The notes under the pieces: generated by a model
Seen by the model: the letters and a program-made list of their open reading frames with translations, nothing else
Told to the model about the DNA's origin: nothing
Databases searched by the model: none
Made by a program: the position numbers and the translations under genes
Source of the DNA: Actinomycetes bacterium
GTDB taxonomy: Bacteria; Actinomycetota; Coriobacteriia; Coriobacteriales; Eggerthellaceae
Length of the DNA: 41,111 nt
Assembly: GCA_023429565.1 (NCBI GenBank)
Contig: JAEZDJ010000046.1
Span: 1 to 41,111, forward strand
Direction: 5' to 3'
Shown: piece after piece, positions 8,507 to 15,489 of the stretch
Layout of the letters: each line of letters begins with the position of its first letter
Position numbering within the stretch: the stretch's first letter is position 1

Positions 8507-9553
8507 ATGAACGTGGAGATCGCACAACGCCTGGCGGTACGTCGGAAGCAGGCAGGGCTTTCGCAGGAGGCCTTGGCCGAGCAACTGGGCGTGTCGCGCC
8601 AAGCCGTGTCGAAATGGGAGCGTTCGGAATCGTCTCCGGACACCGATAACCTCATCGCGCTGGCGCAGCTGTATGGGGTCTCGCTCGACGAGCTTCTCTA
8701 TGCCGAGGAGGACGCGGGGCATGATGCTGATCGGGGAGGATTTGGATCTGCGGACGAAGAAAGGCCCGAAGGGTGGACCGAAGCCGAAACGTCGGGTCGC
8801 TCTGAGACGGCGGATGACGTTGACTTCCAAGCGGGCCAGCCGCAGGGAGCCGAATCTGACGAAGCGGATAAGAAGGTCCATATCGGCTTCGGCGGCATAC
8901 ATGTGCTCGACGGCGAGGACTATGTGCATATTTCCTGGCGTGACGGGGTTCATGTAAGGGATAACAAAAAGGGTGAGGAAGTCCACCTGGGGTGGGAGGG
9001 CATCCATGTCAAGGATCGTTCGTGTGGCGATTCCGAAAGCTGCGCGGAGGACGAAGACAGCTCCGGCAGCCACGCGGACATGCCCTACGGTTTCTCGGCC
9101 AATGGAGAACATTTTGAAACGGTGGAGGATGTGCGCGCACGCGGTAGAAGTGCTGGGACTCCCTGGTGGAGCCATCGCATGAGCCGGTTCGAGACGCTCT
9201 GGATGAAGTTTCCCTATCCCTTGGCGGTCATCCTTGCCTATGTGCTTTTGGGCGTGTTCGCCGATGCCTGGGGGATGGGCCTGTTCCTGTTCTTCAGCAT
9301 CCCCGTCTATTATATGCTTGGCCATGCCATTGCACGTCGCCGCCTTGCTCCCCTTGTTGCTGGCGTGTATCCCATCGGCGTGGTTGTTTGGTTTTGCTAT
9401 ATGGCGTTCGTTCTGAACGAATGGCACCCGGCGTGGGCCGCGTTTCTGACTATTCCCTTGGTCGAATGGCTCGTTCACAGCCTTTCGCATTGGTGGCGGA
9501 AACGGTCTCGCTCGCAAGATCCGTCACAGCCGATTGATGTCGAGGCAAAGTAG
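8507..9553 (+). CDS. Xre-family regulator with charged repeat region and membrane segments
   Basis: A 348-residue protein. Residues 1-65 are a Cro/C1-type helix-turn-helix (LSQEALAEQLGVSRQAVSKWER). Residues 66-123 are acidic linker. Residues 124-170 hold three imperfect repeats built on V-H-[IL]-[GS]-[FW]-x-x-[GI]-[HV]-[HV]. The C-terminal part has about four hydrophobic helices (for example FPYPLAVILAYVLLGVFADAW) related to the last part of the second Xre gene at 24080. The start at 8507 is chosen because the paralogue begins identically, MNVEIAQRL, and AGAAAGGG lies upstream. A DNA-binding domain fused to membrane helices suggests a membrane-tethered sensor of envelope state. Ligand and targets are unknown. 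It is convergent with the helicase gene. Confidence 0.88.
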   Translation: MNVEIAQRLAVRRKQAGLSQEALAEQLGVSRQAVSKWERSESSPDTDNLIALAQLYGVSLDELLYAEEDAGHDADRGGFGSADEERPEGWTEAETSGRSETADDVDFQAGQPQGAESDEADKKVHIGFGGIHVLDGEDYVHISWRDGVHVRDNKKGEEVHLGWEGIHVKDRSCGDSESCAEDEDSSGSHADMPYGFSANGEHFETVEDVRARGRSAGTPWWSHRMSRFETLWMKFPYPLAVILAYVLLGVFADAWGMGLFLFFSIPVYYMLGHAIARRRLAPLVAGVYPIGVVVWFCYMAFVLNEWHPAWAAFLTIPLVEWLVHSLSHWWRKRSRSQDPSQPIDVEAK

Positions 9554-9608
9554 GTCGAGAGGTTTGCGCCGCGCTGCAAAGCGAGCTGCGGCGTGATGTC
9601 CGTCCATG

Positions 9609-9654
9609 CGAACACACGAAGGGCGCCGGAAATCCGGCGCCCTTCGTGTGTTCG
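9609..9654. terminator. Perfect 21-bp hairpin between convergent genes, likely bidirectional terminator
   Basis: The arms 9609-9629 and 9634-9654 are perfectly complementary with a four-base AAAT loop; the core is GAAGGGCGCCGG and its complement. It sits 55 bases after the Xre stop and 39 bases after the helicase stop. There is no T-run on either side, so it would act as a hairpin-only terminator or as a barrier to transcripts from both directions. Confidence 0.75.
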
Positions 9655-9693
9655 AAGCCTTGAGCGTTCCGTCAGCGATGCGCTGCCGGAATC

Positions 9694-11280
9694 TTAGGCG
9701 AAGCGGCTGTAGTTGTAGGTGCTTTGATCGTTTTTGCTGTGCTGCTTCTTGGGCTTGCTCGATCGATCGTCGGTCTTCTTCGACGATGCCGCGCGCTTCG
9801 CAGCGTTGGAATAGTTTGACGATCCCTCGCGACGATCTGATTTCTCGAATGAGCGCCTGTTTTCGCCTTGCGCTCCCGAGCGGGCATGGTCACGGTCGCC
9901 CTGGGGCCTGCCGTCACGGGCTGGTTTGCGGTTGAAGTCGCCCGGCCTCTTGCCGCCCTCAGAGCGCTGCGAGAATCCCCGCTCCTTGGCGTCGCTGCCG
10001 CCCTGACGGCTCGCATCGCCGGAACGCTTTCCTTCGTAAGGCCGCTTGGAGCCGTTCCATGAGCCTTTGGGACGGCTGCCGGAGCCGTTGTGCTTGTTGG
10101 CCCCTCCGTAGCGCTTGCCCTTGTTCTGCTTGGTCAGGACGCTTTGATCGAGCTCATAGGTTTCCAGCTCCATGAAGGGGATTTCTTTCCCGATGAGCTT
10201 CTCGATGTCTCGCAGCGTGTTGCGGGTCTCTCTGCTCACGAATGAGATGGCGTAGCCGCTCTCGCCCGCGCGGCCCGTGCGCCCGATGCGGTGCACGTAG
10301 TCTTCGGGGCAGTCGGGGAGGTCGAGGTTGATGACGTGGTCGACGTCGGCCACGTCGATCCCGCGTGCCAGCACGTCGGTGGCCACGAGGATGGACGTGC
10401 GGCCACGCCGGAAGTTCTCAAGGGCCTTGCGGCGCTGGCCTTGTGACTTGTCGGAATGGATGGACTCGGCGCTGTAGCCGTTGTCGCGCAGCATCTCCAT
10501 GCACTCCTCGGTGCGATGCTTCGTCCGCGCAAACACGATGACGCGGTCGCTGCCCTTCTCGTCAAGCACGGCGCGGAGGAGTTCTGGCTTGTTCCGATGC
10601 GCGATGGGCATGACGAACTGCTCGACCGTCTTGGCCGTCTCGCCCTTGTGGGCGATCTCGACAAGCGCAGGATCCTTGAGCAGCGTTCCTATGCTGTTCA
10701 TGATGGTGTGGTCGATGGTGGCGGAAAACAGCAGCGTCTGGCGCGTTTCGGGCGTGATGGCTATGATCTTTTTCATGTCGGGCAGAAAGCCCATGTCCAG
10801 CATGCGGTCAGCCTCGTCGAGCACGAGCACCTCGACCTCTCCCAACTTGGCGACGCCGCGGTCGATGAGGTCATTCAGTCGTCCAGGCGTGGCAATGAGG
10901 ATGTCGGTGCCACGTTTGAGATCCTTGATCTGGGGAGTGTATGAGGATCCTCCGAACACGGTGGTGACGTATTGTCCCGTGGTCTTTGCGATCTGCATGC
11001 AGGTCCGCGCGATCTGCTGTGCGAGTTCGCGGGTGGGGCTCACGACGAGCATGCGGGGTTTGCGCCCCGCCTTTTTCGTGCCAGCCATGTTCGCCATGGT
11101 GGGCAGGAGGAACGCGGCTGTTTTTCCGGTTCCGGTGCTGGCTCCGGCGACGACGTCACGCCCCTCGAGGATCAGGGGGATGGTGGCTGCCTGAACAGGC
11201 GTAGCCTGCTCAAAGCCAAGACGGTCGACAGCGCGGAGGGCGGCCTCGGACAAGCCGAGGTCGGCAAAGTTCGTTTGCAT
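9694..11280 (-). CDS. DEAD-box ATP-dependent RNA helicase (RhlE/CshA-like)
   Basis: This helicase unwinds RNA duplexes in ribosome assembly, mRNA decay or cold adaptation. Visible motifs are the Q motif (FEQATPVQ), motif I ASTGTGKT (K53, T54), PTRELAQQ, TPGRL, DEAD (155-158), SAT (186-188) and HRIGRTGR. After the two RecA-like domains (to about residue 375) comes a tail of about 150 residues rich in Gly, Arg, Lys and Ser, typical of nonspecific RNA-binding extensions. Length is 528 aa from the ATG at 11280. That start is preferred over one nine codons upstream because MQTNFADLGLS is the usual opening. The long gene-free stretch upstream could hold a regulated leader, as is common for cold-inducible helicases. 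Confidence 0.95.
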   Translation of the reverse strand: MQTNFADLGLSEAALRAVDRLGFEQATPVQAATIPLILEGRDVVAGASTGTGKTAAFLLPTMANMAGTKKAGRKPRMLVVSPTRELAQQIARTCMQIAKTTGQYVTTVFGGSSYTPQIKDLKRGTDILIATPGRLNDLIDRGVAKLGEVEVLVLDEADRMLDMGFLPDMKKIIAITPETRQTLLFSATIDHTIMNSIGTLLKDPALVEIAHKGETAKTVEQFVMPIAHRNKPELLRAVLDEKGSDRVIVFARTKHRTEECMEMLRDNGYSAESIHSDKSQGQRRKALENFRRGRTSILVATDVLARGIDVADVDHVINLDLPDCPEDYVHRIGRTGRAGESGYAISFVSRETRNTLRDIEKLIGKEIPFMELETYELDQSVLTKQNKGKRYGGANKHNGSGSRPKGSWNGSKRPYEGKRSGDASRQGGSDAKERGFSQRSEGGKRPGDFNRKPARDGRPQGDRDHARSGAQGENRRSFEKSDRREGSSNYSNAAKRAASSKKTDDRSSKPKKQHSKNDQSTYNYSRFA

Positions 11281-11996
11281 GGTATTCCGTTCTCTTCGGG
11301 TCTGCACGTGCCTTATTGCACGGTGCCTGCGCTTGACATGAGCCGCTTTCCGCGTGCACGCTAGGCAAACCTCTAAGAACGTTGAGATGCGAGAAAGAAT
11401 TTCGTGTGAAGCGACCTCATAGTATGCCGCATTTCATGTCAGAATGGGTCGCGAATCTTTTAAAAGGCGTTGTTTGTGCGCGATTCTCCACAAGTTCTCC
11501 CCCTCTTCATAAGGCGTCAAGAAGCTCCGAGCCTGCGGCCTGCGCTTTCCATGCCCCGTCACTGCGCAACCCCCCCCACACCGCTTCTCTCGAGGTCCGT
11601 GCCGAATGCGTCTCCGTGCCGCATCGGCCGCGTGCCTCGGGGACGCCGTCAGGGATGTGGGTCAGTTGCGTTTTACACGCTCAGACCTGTCCTCGGCACA
11701 AAAATCGCCGATTATTGCAAGTTTCATGCGACCAGAGAGCATGGCGGCGCAAGCTATCGAGAGGTCAACCACATAACGCCTGCTCGAAGAATCCGAGGGT
11801 GCCCGACCCTTTGCGCAGGATGCAATAACCGGCGATTTTTGTGCTTGGAAAGGCTAAATGCACGACAAGATTATCTGGCAAGGAGAAGGGAAGCAGGGAA
11901 CATGATTGGCAGGCTCGCATTCTGGTCCGAAAATGGCTAGCGCATTGAAACTCGATGTGGTTTCATAGGCATGCGGCCAACCGAAAGGACGAACCA
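11281..11996. other. 716-bp stretch without a supported gene
   Basis: This is the divergent space between the helicase and ogt. Two overlapping reading frames on the plus strand (11382-11828 and 11470-11940) cover much of it, but they have no convincing ribosome sites and their composition is Arg/Ser/Pro/His-rich with no sustained protein-like pattern, so I do not call them. The only clear structure is the 149-bp inverted-repeat element at 11696-11844. The ribosome site for ogt is AAAGGA at 11983-11988. Promoters for both genes presumably lie here but I could not place them with confidence. Confidence 0.6.
11696..11844. repeat. 149-bp element with 24-bp inverted ends (MITE-like or structured RNA)
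   Basis: The left arm 11696-11719 and right arm 11821-11844 are complementary over 24 bases with one mismatch (A11711 against C11829). The outer 15 bases, GCACAAAAATCGCCG and its complement, are perfect. The 101 bases between them contain smaller hairpins, for example GGGT-GCCCG-ACCC. No clear target-site duplication flanks the ends. It could be a small non-autonomous mobile element with no transposase of its own, or a long-stem leader RNA before ogt. The sequence alone does not decide between them. Confidence 0.6.
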
Positions 11997-12527
11997 ATGG
12001 ACTATAAAGACACGCTTGACTCACCGGTCGGGCGCATCACCGTCGCGAGTGACGGCGATGCCGTGATCGGGTTGTGGCTTGAGGGGCAAAAGTATTTCGA
12101 GGCGACGCTTGACGATGCCGAGCAACGCCCCGACCTGCCGGTCTTAATTGAGGTCCGCGCCTGGCTCTCGCGCTACTTCGAGGGCTCTGATCCCGGCCCA
12201 TTGCCGCCCGTCGACCCGCGCGGATCAGCGTTTCGCCGCAATGTCTGGCGCCTTCTTGCGGAGATTCCGTACGGCCAATTGACGACCTATGGCGATCTGG
12301 CTCGACGCATGTCGGAACAGACCGGCTCGCCCGCTTCGGCACGGGCAGTGGGCGGCGCGGTGGGACATAACCCCATTTCGATCATCCTGCCTTGCCATCG
12401 CGTTGTGGGAGCGGGGGGAAGCCTGACGGGATATGCGGGCGGTCTGGCTAACAAGATAACCCTGCTCGGGCTTGAGGGCATCGAGACGTCTCGGCTCAAA
12501 GTTCCGGCGAAAGGCACAGCGCTGTAG
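11997..12527 (+). CDS. ogt: Methylated-DNA--[protein]-cysteine S-methyltransferase
   Basis: This suicide repair protein removes the methyl group from O6-methylguanine onto its own cysteine. The active-site motif is PCHR with C133 (IILPCHRVVG). The helix-turn-helix before it (GQLTTYGDLAR) and the RAVGGAVGHNP segment are also typical. Length is 176 aa, as in Ogt proteins without an Ada regulatory domain. ATG 11997 is chosen because AAAGGA at 11983-11988 precedes it and the protein opens on the DSPVGRITVAS motif. It stands alone, followed 87 bases later by a membrane-protein gene that has its own -10-like box. Confidence 0.95.
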   Translation: MDYKDTLDSPVGRITVASDGDAVIGLWLEGQKYFEATLDDAEQRPDLPVLIEVRAWLSRYFEGSDPGPLPPVDPRGSAFRRNVWRLLAEIPYGQLTTYGDLARRMSEQTGSPASARAVGGAVGHNPISIILPCHRVVGAGGSLTGYAGGLANKITLLGLEGIETSRLKVPAKGTAL

Positions 12528-12558
12528 CGTTTGGGGCGACTTTGGGCGGAGGGGACGG

Positions 12559-12564
12559 TATAAT
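12559..12564 (+). promoter_or_regulatory. Perfect -10 box before the TRIC-family gene
   Basis: TATAAT occurs 50 bases before the start codon at 12615. The hexamer 17 bases upstream (GCGACT, 12536-12541) is a poor -35 box, so the promoter may need an activator or depend mainly on the -10 element. Confidence 0.45.
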
Positions 12565-12614
12565 CCCAGCGGGCTCATGAAGGGGCTGCAGGGAACATCG
12601 TCTGAAAGGCTCGC

Positions 12615-13379
12615 ATGGATGTCACGGGGCTCGTGGAAGCCGCTTTCTCTGAAGGACAGGTGCTCACGGTGCCATGGGGCATCGATTATTTTTCCGTTCT
12701 CGTCGGCGTCCTGACCGGGGCCCTGTTCGCGTGCGACCGAAAGCTCGACATCATCGGCACGGTCGTGCTCGGGCTGGTGGCGGGATACGGCGGCGGCATC
12801 ATTCGTGACGTGCTGTTGCAGGATCGGGGCATGTACTTCACCTCTCACCCTGACCTCATTCTGATCTGCATCGCGCTGTGCGGGTTCGTGTTCTATTTCA
12901 GGGGCCTGTTCCGGCACCTCGACGCCACCGTGTTCTTTGCCGATTCCGTGTCGGTCGGCCTGTTCGCGCTTGCCGGGGCCAGCAAAGCCTTTGCCTGCGA
13001 TCAGGGCATTGTCATCTCCGTCATCCTGGGCGCCATCACGGCGGTGGGCGGCGGCGCGCTGCGCGACATATGCGTGGGCGAGACGCCGGGCATCTTTCAA
13101 CAGTCAAATTATTATGCAGTTGCCGGTCTGGCGGGATCGTTCGCCTTCGTCATCTTGGCGTTCTTTGGCTGTCCCGTGGCCATCGCGGGCGCCGTCTGCG
13201 TTTTGTCGGTGGTGTTCCTGCGCTATCTCAGCGTCTACTTCGACTGGAAAACCAGTTGCGGACCCGATTTGACCCCACGGGTCAGTCGGGGAGTTGGGTC
13301 GTTGGAACGGCTTGCGACCGGGCTTTTTCTGCGGGGAGACGTCCGCCGGCGACGCACGTCGAAAAGGAAGCGAAAGTAG
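12615..13379 (+). CDS. TRIC cation channel/UPF0126-family membrane protein
   Basis: A 254-residue inner-membrane protein with about seven hydrophobic helices and an internal duplication. Each half carries the family glycine motif, GYGGGIIRDVLL in the first and AVGGGALRDICVG in the second. Bacterial members (YadS/YicG type) are related to TRIC channels that pass monovalent cations; a physiological role is poorly known, though amino-acid transport has been proposed for some. The last 35 residues are very basic (RRRRTSKRKRK), consistent with a cytoplasmic tail. The ATG follows AAAGG. It probably has its own promoter (TATAAT at 12559). Confidence 0.9.
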   Translation: MDVTGLVEAAFSEGQVLTVPWGIDYFSVLVGVLTGALFACDRKLDIIGTVVLGLVAGYGGGIIRDVLLQDRGMYFTSHPDLILICIALCGFVFYFRGLFRHLDATVFFADSVSVGLFALAGASKAFACDQGIVISVILGAITAVGGGALRDICVGETPGIFQQSNYYAVAGLAGSFAFVILAFFGCPVAIAGAVCVLSVVFLRYLSVYFDWKTSCGPDLTPRVSRGVGSLERLATGLFLRGDVRRRRTSKRKRK

Positions 13380-13427
13380 CGTCGCTGTTTGTGCGGGAGG
13401 GTCCTTCCGCAATCATGCACGGGGGCT

Positions 13428-13616
13428 GTGCCGGTTGAGGCGCTTTCCGTCTTGTTCCTGGATGTGGAGGACGTCGCCATCCGCGATGTGGTGGCCAAGC
13501 GGCAGGAGGCTGGCCTCGGTGTCATCACTGACGGTGAGTTTCGGCGTGCGACCTGGCATCTTGATTTCATGTAGGCATTTGACGGCGTCGGACATCGGGC
13601 AACCGATACCGGCCGA
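13428..13616 (+). pseudogene. Remnant of a MetE-like (YxjG-type) methionine synthase
   Basis: Reading from 13428, one frame gives LFLDVEDVAIRDVVAK and then GVITDGEFRRATWHLDFM before a TAG at 13572-13574. This matches the N-terminal signature of cobalamin-independent methionine synthase-like proteins, in which an ED.AI..VV..Q..AGL..ITDGEFRR..WHLDF block is followed by W or a similar residue and then G.(D/N)GV. Past the stop the same frame reads AFDGVG, continuing the family pattern, and then degenerates. No start, no N-terminal FR.D.VGSFLRP segment and no zinc-binding C-terminal domain are present. A complete protein would have about 370 residues, so this is a broken fragment. Confidence 0.75.
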
Positions 13617-13780
13617 GACCCGAGACTCGGGACCCGCGATCTTTGGGGACGTGGAGCGTCGCTGTCGGCGAGGGTTTTTCGGGGAGATGGTGCCGCCATT
13701 GCGGCATCATCGGACCGTCCGTTCGTGACAGCCAGGAAACAGGTGCGCTTTTTGCTGTTTTCCCCTACAATGGGCGGAAT

Positions 13781-13798
13781 GATTGTCTTAGGATAATT
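13781..13798 (+). promoter_or_regulatory. Single copy of the respiratory-operon operator arm
   Basis: GATTGTCTTAGGATAATT differs by one base from the right arm of the 39-bp palindrome that overlaps the promoter of the molybdoenzyme operon (16891-16908). The 14-base core TTGTCTTAGGATAA is itself a weak palindrome, as expected of a site for a dimeric regulator. It lies 86 bases before the preferred start of the orphan NrfD-type gene. This suggests the two loci share a regulator. Confidence 0.6.
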
Positions 13799-13883
13799 TC
13801 ATGTTCGTGGAGGCGTGGCCGGTGTCTTATGCTGCGGCGCCATCCATGGCGGGGCAGCTGTCTTCGGGGGAGGGGGTGGCGCG

Positions 13884-14858
13884 GTGTTCGGGACGCTCAT
13901 TGTGTGTTATCTGTTTCTCGGGGGTGCAGGTGCGGGTTTGTGTCTGGTGATGACGCTTTTGGCTTTGAGCGCTCCCACTGAGCTGGTCGCTGCCAGGGCG
14001 CCGCGCCGTCGCGGCGCGGGCGGCCGATGGGTGGTCGATGCCCCTTGGGCATATCGCCGTCTGATCGGTGCGGGGTATGCGGTCTCCTTGGCCGTGCTCG
14101 CCTTGGGCATCGTGTGCCTGTTGGCTGACGTGGGCCGCGCTGATCGCGTGTTGTTGCTGCTCATGTATCCGACGGGGTCGTTCATCGCCCTGGGTACCTG
14201 GGCTCTTGCCCTTTGTGCGGCCCTTGCGCTGGCCTTGGCATGCGTGTGGGCTGGGCTGATCCGGCTTGGCCTGTTTGTGGTCCGCATGCTGGGCGCCTTC
14301 GCCCTTGCGGTGGCTCTGGTGGTCATGGTGTACACGGGGCTGCTGCTGCAGAGCCTCGATGCCATTCCGCTATGGGCGACGCCCTGGCTGCCGGTGCTGT
14401 TCGTGCTGTCGTCGCTGTCGTGCGGCATCGCGTTGGCGCTGGGAATGGCGCAATTCACCGGAGCGGCATCGGTGTTTGGGGCGGTGTTGCGGCGGCTTGC
14501 GGCGGTTGACGTCTTGACCGTGGCGCTCGAGGCGGCCGCCGTGGCTCTCCTCATCGTCACGGCACCGGCCGTGGTTCCGGGCGCCGAGAACGGGATGGCT
14601 GGCACGGCCCAGGCCCTTGAGGCTTCGGTCTGGACATTGGTGGCAGGACCCGACTCCTGGCTGTTTTGGGGTGGGTTTGTGGGCGTGGGCCTCGCACTCC
14701 CGCTTATGCTTGACCTTGCGCTTGCGCACGCTCGGCGACCGATGCCGCTTCTGGCCGTCGCTGCAGCTGCCTGCGTGCTTGTCGGAGGCTTTGTCATGCG
14801 CTTCTGCGTGATGGGGGCGGGCATGCATCCCGTGCTCATGGCGGGACCGTTTGCCTGA
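13884..14858 (+). CDS. Orphan NrfD/DmsC-type quinol-reactive membrane subunit
   Basis: A 324-residue protein with about eight to nine hydrophobic helices. Its first helix has the FLGGAGAG motif common to NrfD/PsrC/DmsC anchors, which pass electrons from quinol to an iron-sulfur partner. The nearest catalytic and ferredoxin subunits are 2 kb downstream and already have their own NrfD protein, so this copy has no adjacent partner. The start is uncertain: GTG 13884 follows GGAGGGGG at suitable spacing and gives a usual N-terminus, while GTG 13815 in the same frame would add 23 residues rich in Gly and Cys. Codon composition is more GC-rich than most of the window. It may serve another complex or be what remains of a lost operon. 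Confidence 0.78.
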   Translation: MFGTLIVCYLFLGGAGAGLCLVMTLLALSAPTELVAARAPRRRGAGGRWVVDAPWAYRRLIGAGYAVSLAVLALGIVCLLADVGRADRVLLLLMYPTGSFIALGTWALALCAALALALACVWAGLIRLGLFVVRMLGAFALAVALVVMVYTGLLLQSLDAIPLWATPWLPVLFVLSSLSCGIALALGMAQFTGAASVFGAVLRRLAAVDVLTVALEAAAVALLIVTAPAVVPGAENGMAGTAQALEASVWTLVAGPDSWLFWGGFVGVGLALPLMLDLALAHARRPMPLLAVAAAACVLVGGFVMRFCVMGAGMHPVLMAGPFA

Positions 14859-15015
14859 CGGCAACGCGGTGCGCGCGATGGCATGGCAGCAGGACGCGTC
14901 ATGCCGCGGCGTGGTCTTGGCCGGCGGCGGGCCTGCAGGCGTGGAGGCGGGGCAGAAGGTGCGGGGCGATTGGGGAAATGAAGGTCTATTGGGCGACAGG
15001 ATGGCAGGTTGGACG

Positions 15016-15489
15016 ATGTTTCCGTTTGAGATCGACACGACAAGCGACGTGCCTCTGTGGGTTCAGCTGCGCCAGCGGCTCGTCTATCTCATCAACTCGG
15101 GATATTTCAAGCCGGGGGATCAGCTGCCGACGGTTCGGGGCTTGGCGTCCGACATATCAATCAACTACAACACGGTCAACAAGGCCTATTTGAGTCTGGT
15201 TTCCGATGGGTATCTGGAGTCGACGAGGGGCCGTGGCGTGTTTGTGCGTGACCTCGACACCGAGGTTGACGAGGAGTATACCAACGAGATCGACGGCGTC
15301 TTGGACGATTGCGTGACGGCCTGTCGCGAGTTGGGGCTGTCCCTTGACGACGTGCAGAAATGCATGGCAAAGAAGATCAAGCAGATCAAGATCGACGAGG
15401 GCATGGAACCGCAGGTTGCGCCAGGTGCGGGCCGCATCGTCCCCGTTGATGTCCGCGGTGGGTCGAGGAAGGAACGGACGGGAGCGTGA
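15016..15489 (+). CDS. GntR-family regulator, YtrA type
   Basis: A 157-residue protein. The N-terminal winged helix-turn-helix carries the YtrA-subfamily signature (PLWVQLRQRLVYLI, then PGDQLPTVRGLA and NYNTVNKAYLSL). It lacks the large ligand domain of other GntR groups and has only a short helical tail. Such proteins usually repress a linked membrane-protein or ABC-transporter operon. Its stop overlaps the slipin start (TGATG), so it probably controls that gene. ATG 15016 is preferred because it places the FEIDTTSDVPLW opening at the N-terminus; an ATG at 15001 in the same frame is a possible alternative. Confidence 0.88.
   Translation: MFPFEIDTTSDVPLWVQLRQRLVYLINSGYFKPGDQLPTVRGLASDISINYNTVNKAYLSLVSDGYLESTRGRGVFVRDLDTEVDEEYTNEIDGVLDDCVTACRELGLSLDDVQKCMAKKIKQIKIDEGMEPQVAPGAGRIVPVDVRGGSRKERTGA

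Larger units (their letters stand above)
13380..13883. other. 504-bp stretch with only a gene remnant and one operator-like site
   Basis: Apart from the MetE-like fragment (13428-13616) and the half-operator (13781-13798), I see no gene here. TACAAT at 13765-13770 is a possible -10 box for the NrfD-type gene, without a good -35 partner. Confidence 0.5.

Noticed and set aside
11382..11828. Second overlapping plus-strand frame in the same gap
   Set aside because: Its composition (Ser, Arg, Pro, His, Cys-rich) is unlike real proteins of this genome. No start signal and no homology recognised.
11470..11940. Open frame with an HNH-like stretch (NHITPA, then LCAGCNNRR)
   Set aside because: The resemblance to an HNH nuclease is short and the spacing between the two parts is too small. 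The frame has no ribosome site, and its end overlaps the inverted-repeat element, which explains part of the sequence. I leave it uncalled, but a profile search would settle it.
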